Program-made: the position numbers and the translations under genes
The notes under the pieces: generated by a model
What the model was told of the DNA's origin: nothing
Database searches by the model: none
Seen by the model: the letters and a program-made list of their open reading frames with translations, nothing else
Assembly: GCA_000431815.1 (NCBI GenBank)
Contig: FR889216.1
Span: 544 to 42,458, forward strand
DNA: 41,915 bases
Source of the DNA: Butyrivibrio sp. CAG:318
GTDB lineage: Bacteria > Bacillota > Clostridia > Lachnospirales > Lachnospiraceae
Direction of reading: 5' to 3'
Shown: positions 41,144-41,915 of the stretch, in pieces
Position numbering within the stretch: the first letter of the stretch is position 1
Layout of the letters: each line of letters begins with the position of its first letter

Positions 41144-41584
41144 ATGAAAAGAAAAGTTATAATTATAATAGCTGCTTTATGTTTGGCACTGGTATGCGGC
41201 GGGGTGTTGCTTTACAACATAAGAAAATCCAATTCTGCTTTAGGTGATGACGAGTTGCTCTTGTTGTCGAGGAAAGGATATAATTCCGTTGAAATTTATG
41301 AGCAGAAAAACAAATTGACTATAATTGCAAAATCGAAAGCGGAATTCTTTGATGACACTCAGTTTACGGTAGAAACTTCAGGGGAAATACCCCCTGCGGA
41401 TGTGGAAATTACATGGATGACAATTGATGGACGTCCGGAGTTGGAGTTGTTAGAGGATGAAGACCTTGTTATTGCAGAGCTGAAAATAAGAGAAAACGGC
41501 AGCCTTATCTGCGATAAAAAGATTAATTTTGTGAAAAAGGCGACCGATGCAATAGAAGACGTGCTGAAGCAGACGACGAAATAA
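41144..41584 (+). CDS. Membrane-anchored small protein of unknown function
   Basis: 146-residue protein with an N-terminal membrane anchor or signal (KVIIIIAALCLALVCGGVLL at about 4-23) and an extracytoplasmic acidic domain (VETSGEIPPADVEITWMTID, then LELLEDEDLVIAELKIRENG). The predicted fold is beta-rich, Ig-like at a guess. No lipobox Cys is placed as for a lipoprotein, though VCGG is near. AAGGAGA precedes the ATG. Not recognised. It lies 60 bp after the GH172 gene, possibly in the same transcript. Confidence 0.7.
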   Translation: MKRKVIIIIAALCLALVCGGVLLYNIRKSNSALGDDELLLLSRKGYNSVEIYEQKNKLTIIAKSKAEFFDDTQFTVETSGEIPPADVEITWMTIDGRPELELLEDEDLVIAELKIRENGSLICDKKINFVKKATDAIEDVLKQTTK

Positions 41585-41693
41585 AGCGTATGAAGGTCTT
41601 TGAGAAAAAGATATAAACATAATATAGAAATGTTTATTGACATAAAAAATATGTTTGCATCTAATAATATTAGAAGAAAAGCGAGCTTTTCTG

Positions 41694-41807
41694 GTGGGCT
41701 AACACCTAAATCTGGTATATTTGTCAATTGTTTAATTGACCGTTGACGGGCAACACTAAAATCCGATATATTTACCGGCAATTATTAGCCGGTCGTTGGC
41801 AGACAAC
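41694..41807 (+). repeat. Tandem two-unit hairpin element
   Basis: Two units of about 51 bp share the text TAAAATC-GATATATTT (with small changes), then a perfect hairpin whose sequence differs (GTCAATT/AATTGAC 41723-41740; ACCGGC/GCCGGT 41774-41793), then a second small hairpin GTTG/CAAC (41742-41754; 41795-41807). A similar GGTG/CACC dyad (41693-41706) precedes unit 1. Stems stay paired while their bases change, as in a structured RNA. It is followed by a strong terminator. No gene inside. Confidence 0.5.
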
Positions 41808-41823
41808 ATTTAAAATTAGCCAC

Positions 41824-41866
41824 AAAGAGAGAGCATATAGCACAGTGGTGTTATTGCTCTCTCTTT
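41824..41866 (+). terminator. Strong hairpin terminator after the tandem element
   Basis: Perfect 11-bp stem AAAGAGAGAGC/GCTCTCTCTTT (41824-41834 with 41856-41866) with a 21-base loop; the downstream T content is modest. Remaining bases 41867-41915 show no gene; whatever it controls lies beyond the window. Confidence 0.75.
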
Positions 41867-41915
41867 AAATTTATGGATAGATACGATTAGCAGTATGAAA
41901 TATACCAAGGAAGAT

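Noticed and set aside
41694..41807. Guanidine-II (mini-ykkC) riboswitch, because of two small hairpins
   Set aside because: Those need ACGR tetraloops in both hairpins; here the loops are ACGGG and GCAGA.

Overview
The window looks like a chromosomal piece of a gut-type Lachnospiraceae (Clostridia) bacterium. Support: low-to-middle GC, strong GGAGG-type ribosome binding sites, consensus sigma-A promoters, AT-rich hairpin terminators, a stand-alone activation subunit for a split cobalamin-dependent methionine synthase, a FliB-type flagellin methylase beside a chemoreceptor, oleate hydratase, and several cytoplasmic glycoside hydrolases. No rRNA, CRISPR array or complete prophage is visible. 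One tRNA gene, tRNA-Leu(UAG), is present.

Layout. (1) 1-4300, AT-rich accessory island: a hicA-hicB toxin-antitoxin pair whose promoter carries four 10-bp-phased heptamers, a truncated second HicB, a candidate structured RNA, then an R-S-E ADP-ribosyltransferase followed by a string of small and partly broken genes (zinc ribbon, Tox-PL-like remnant, Imm35-like protein, other orphans). It resembles a decaying polymorphic-toxin/immunity array. (2) 4796-7074, an amino-acid ABC importer whose binding protein has its two lobes in swapped order. (3) 7260-13748: a lipoprotein, then an apparent operon of rhomboid protease, a metallo-beta-lactamase/radical-SAM fusion, a YhhQ-type queuosine-precursor transporter and a HAD phosphatase, followed by a histidine phosphatase and a GGDEF protein. 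(4) 14023-17806: a HAD phosphatase facing a MarR-alcohol dehydrogenase-aldehyde dehydrogenase operon with a clear promoter and palindromic operator. (5) 17916-20721: two cytoplasmic glycosidases (GH43-like and GH26-like). (6) 20873-23373: a frameshifted chemoreceptor overlapping a flagellin lysine methylase gene. (7) 23374-24023: three 48-bp GC-rich repeats around a decayed gene. (8) 24024-28782: a pantothenate kinase/MetF/MetH-activation/MetH operon. (9) 28784-31773: tRNA-Leu, a stand-alone FakA-like C-terminal domain, a TetR regulator and oleate hydratase, which suggests a fatty-acid-handling group. (10) 31850-34666: a KilA-N gene with decayed upstream sequence, and an IS150-like insertion sequence with a GGT target duplication. 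(11) 34751-35506: truA. (12) 35679-39969: an AbiEi-like antitoxin with an internally deleted AbiEii partner, then a PLD/DEAD/DUF3427 helicase with a Nudix hydrolase, a likely defence or repair cassette. (13) 40055-41915: a GH172 (DUF2961) enzyme, a membrane-anchored small protein, and a tandem hairpin element ending in a strong terminator.

The most unusual items are the circularly permuted solute-binding protein (4796-5605), the metallo-beta-lactamase/radical-SAM fusion beside a YhhQ transporter (8964-11061), the two-unit hairpin repeat with differing but preserved stems (41694-41807), and the AbiE remnant joined to a helicase-Nudix pair (35679-39969). All functional assignments come from reading motifs by eye. 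No database search was run.
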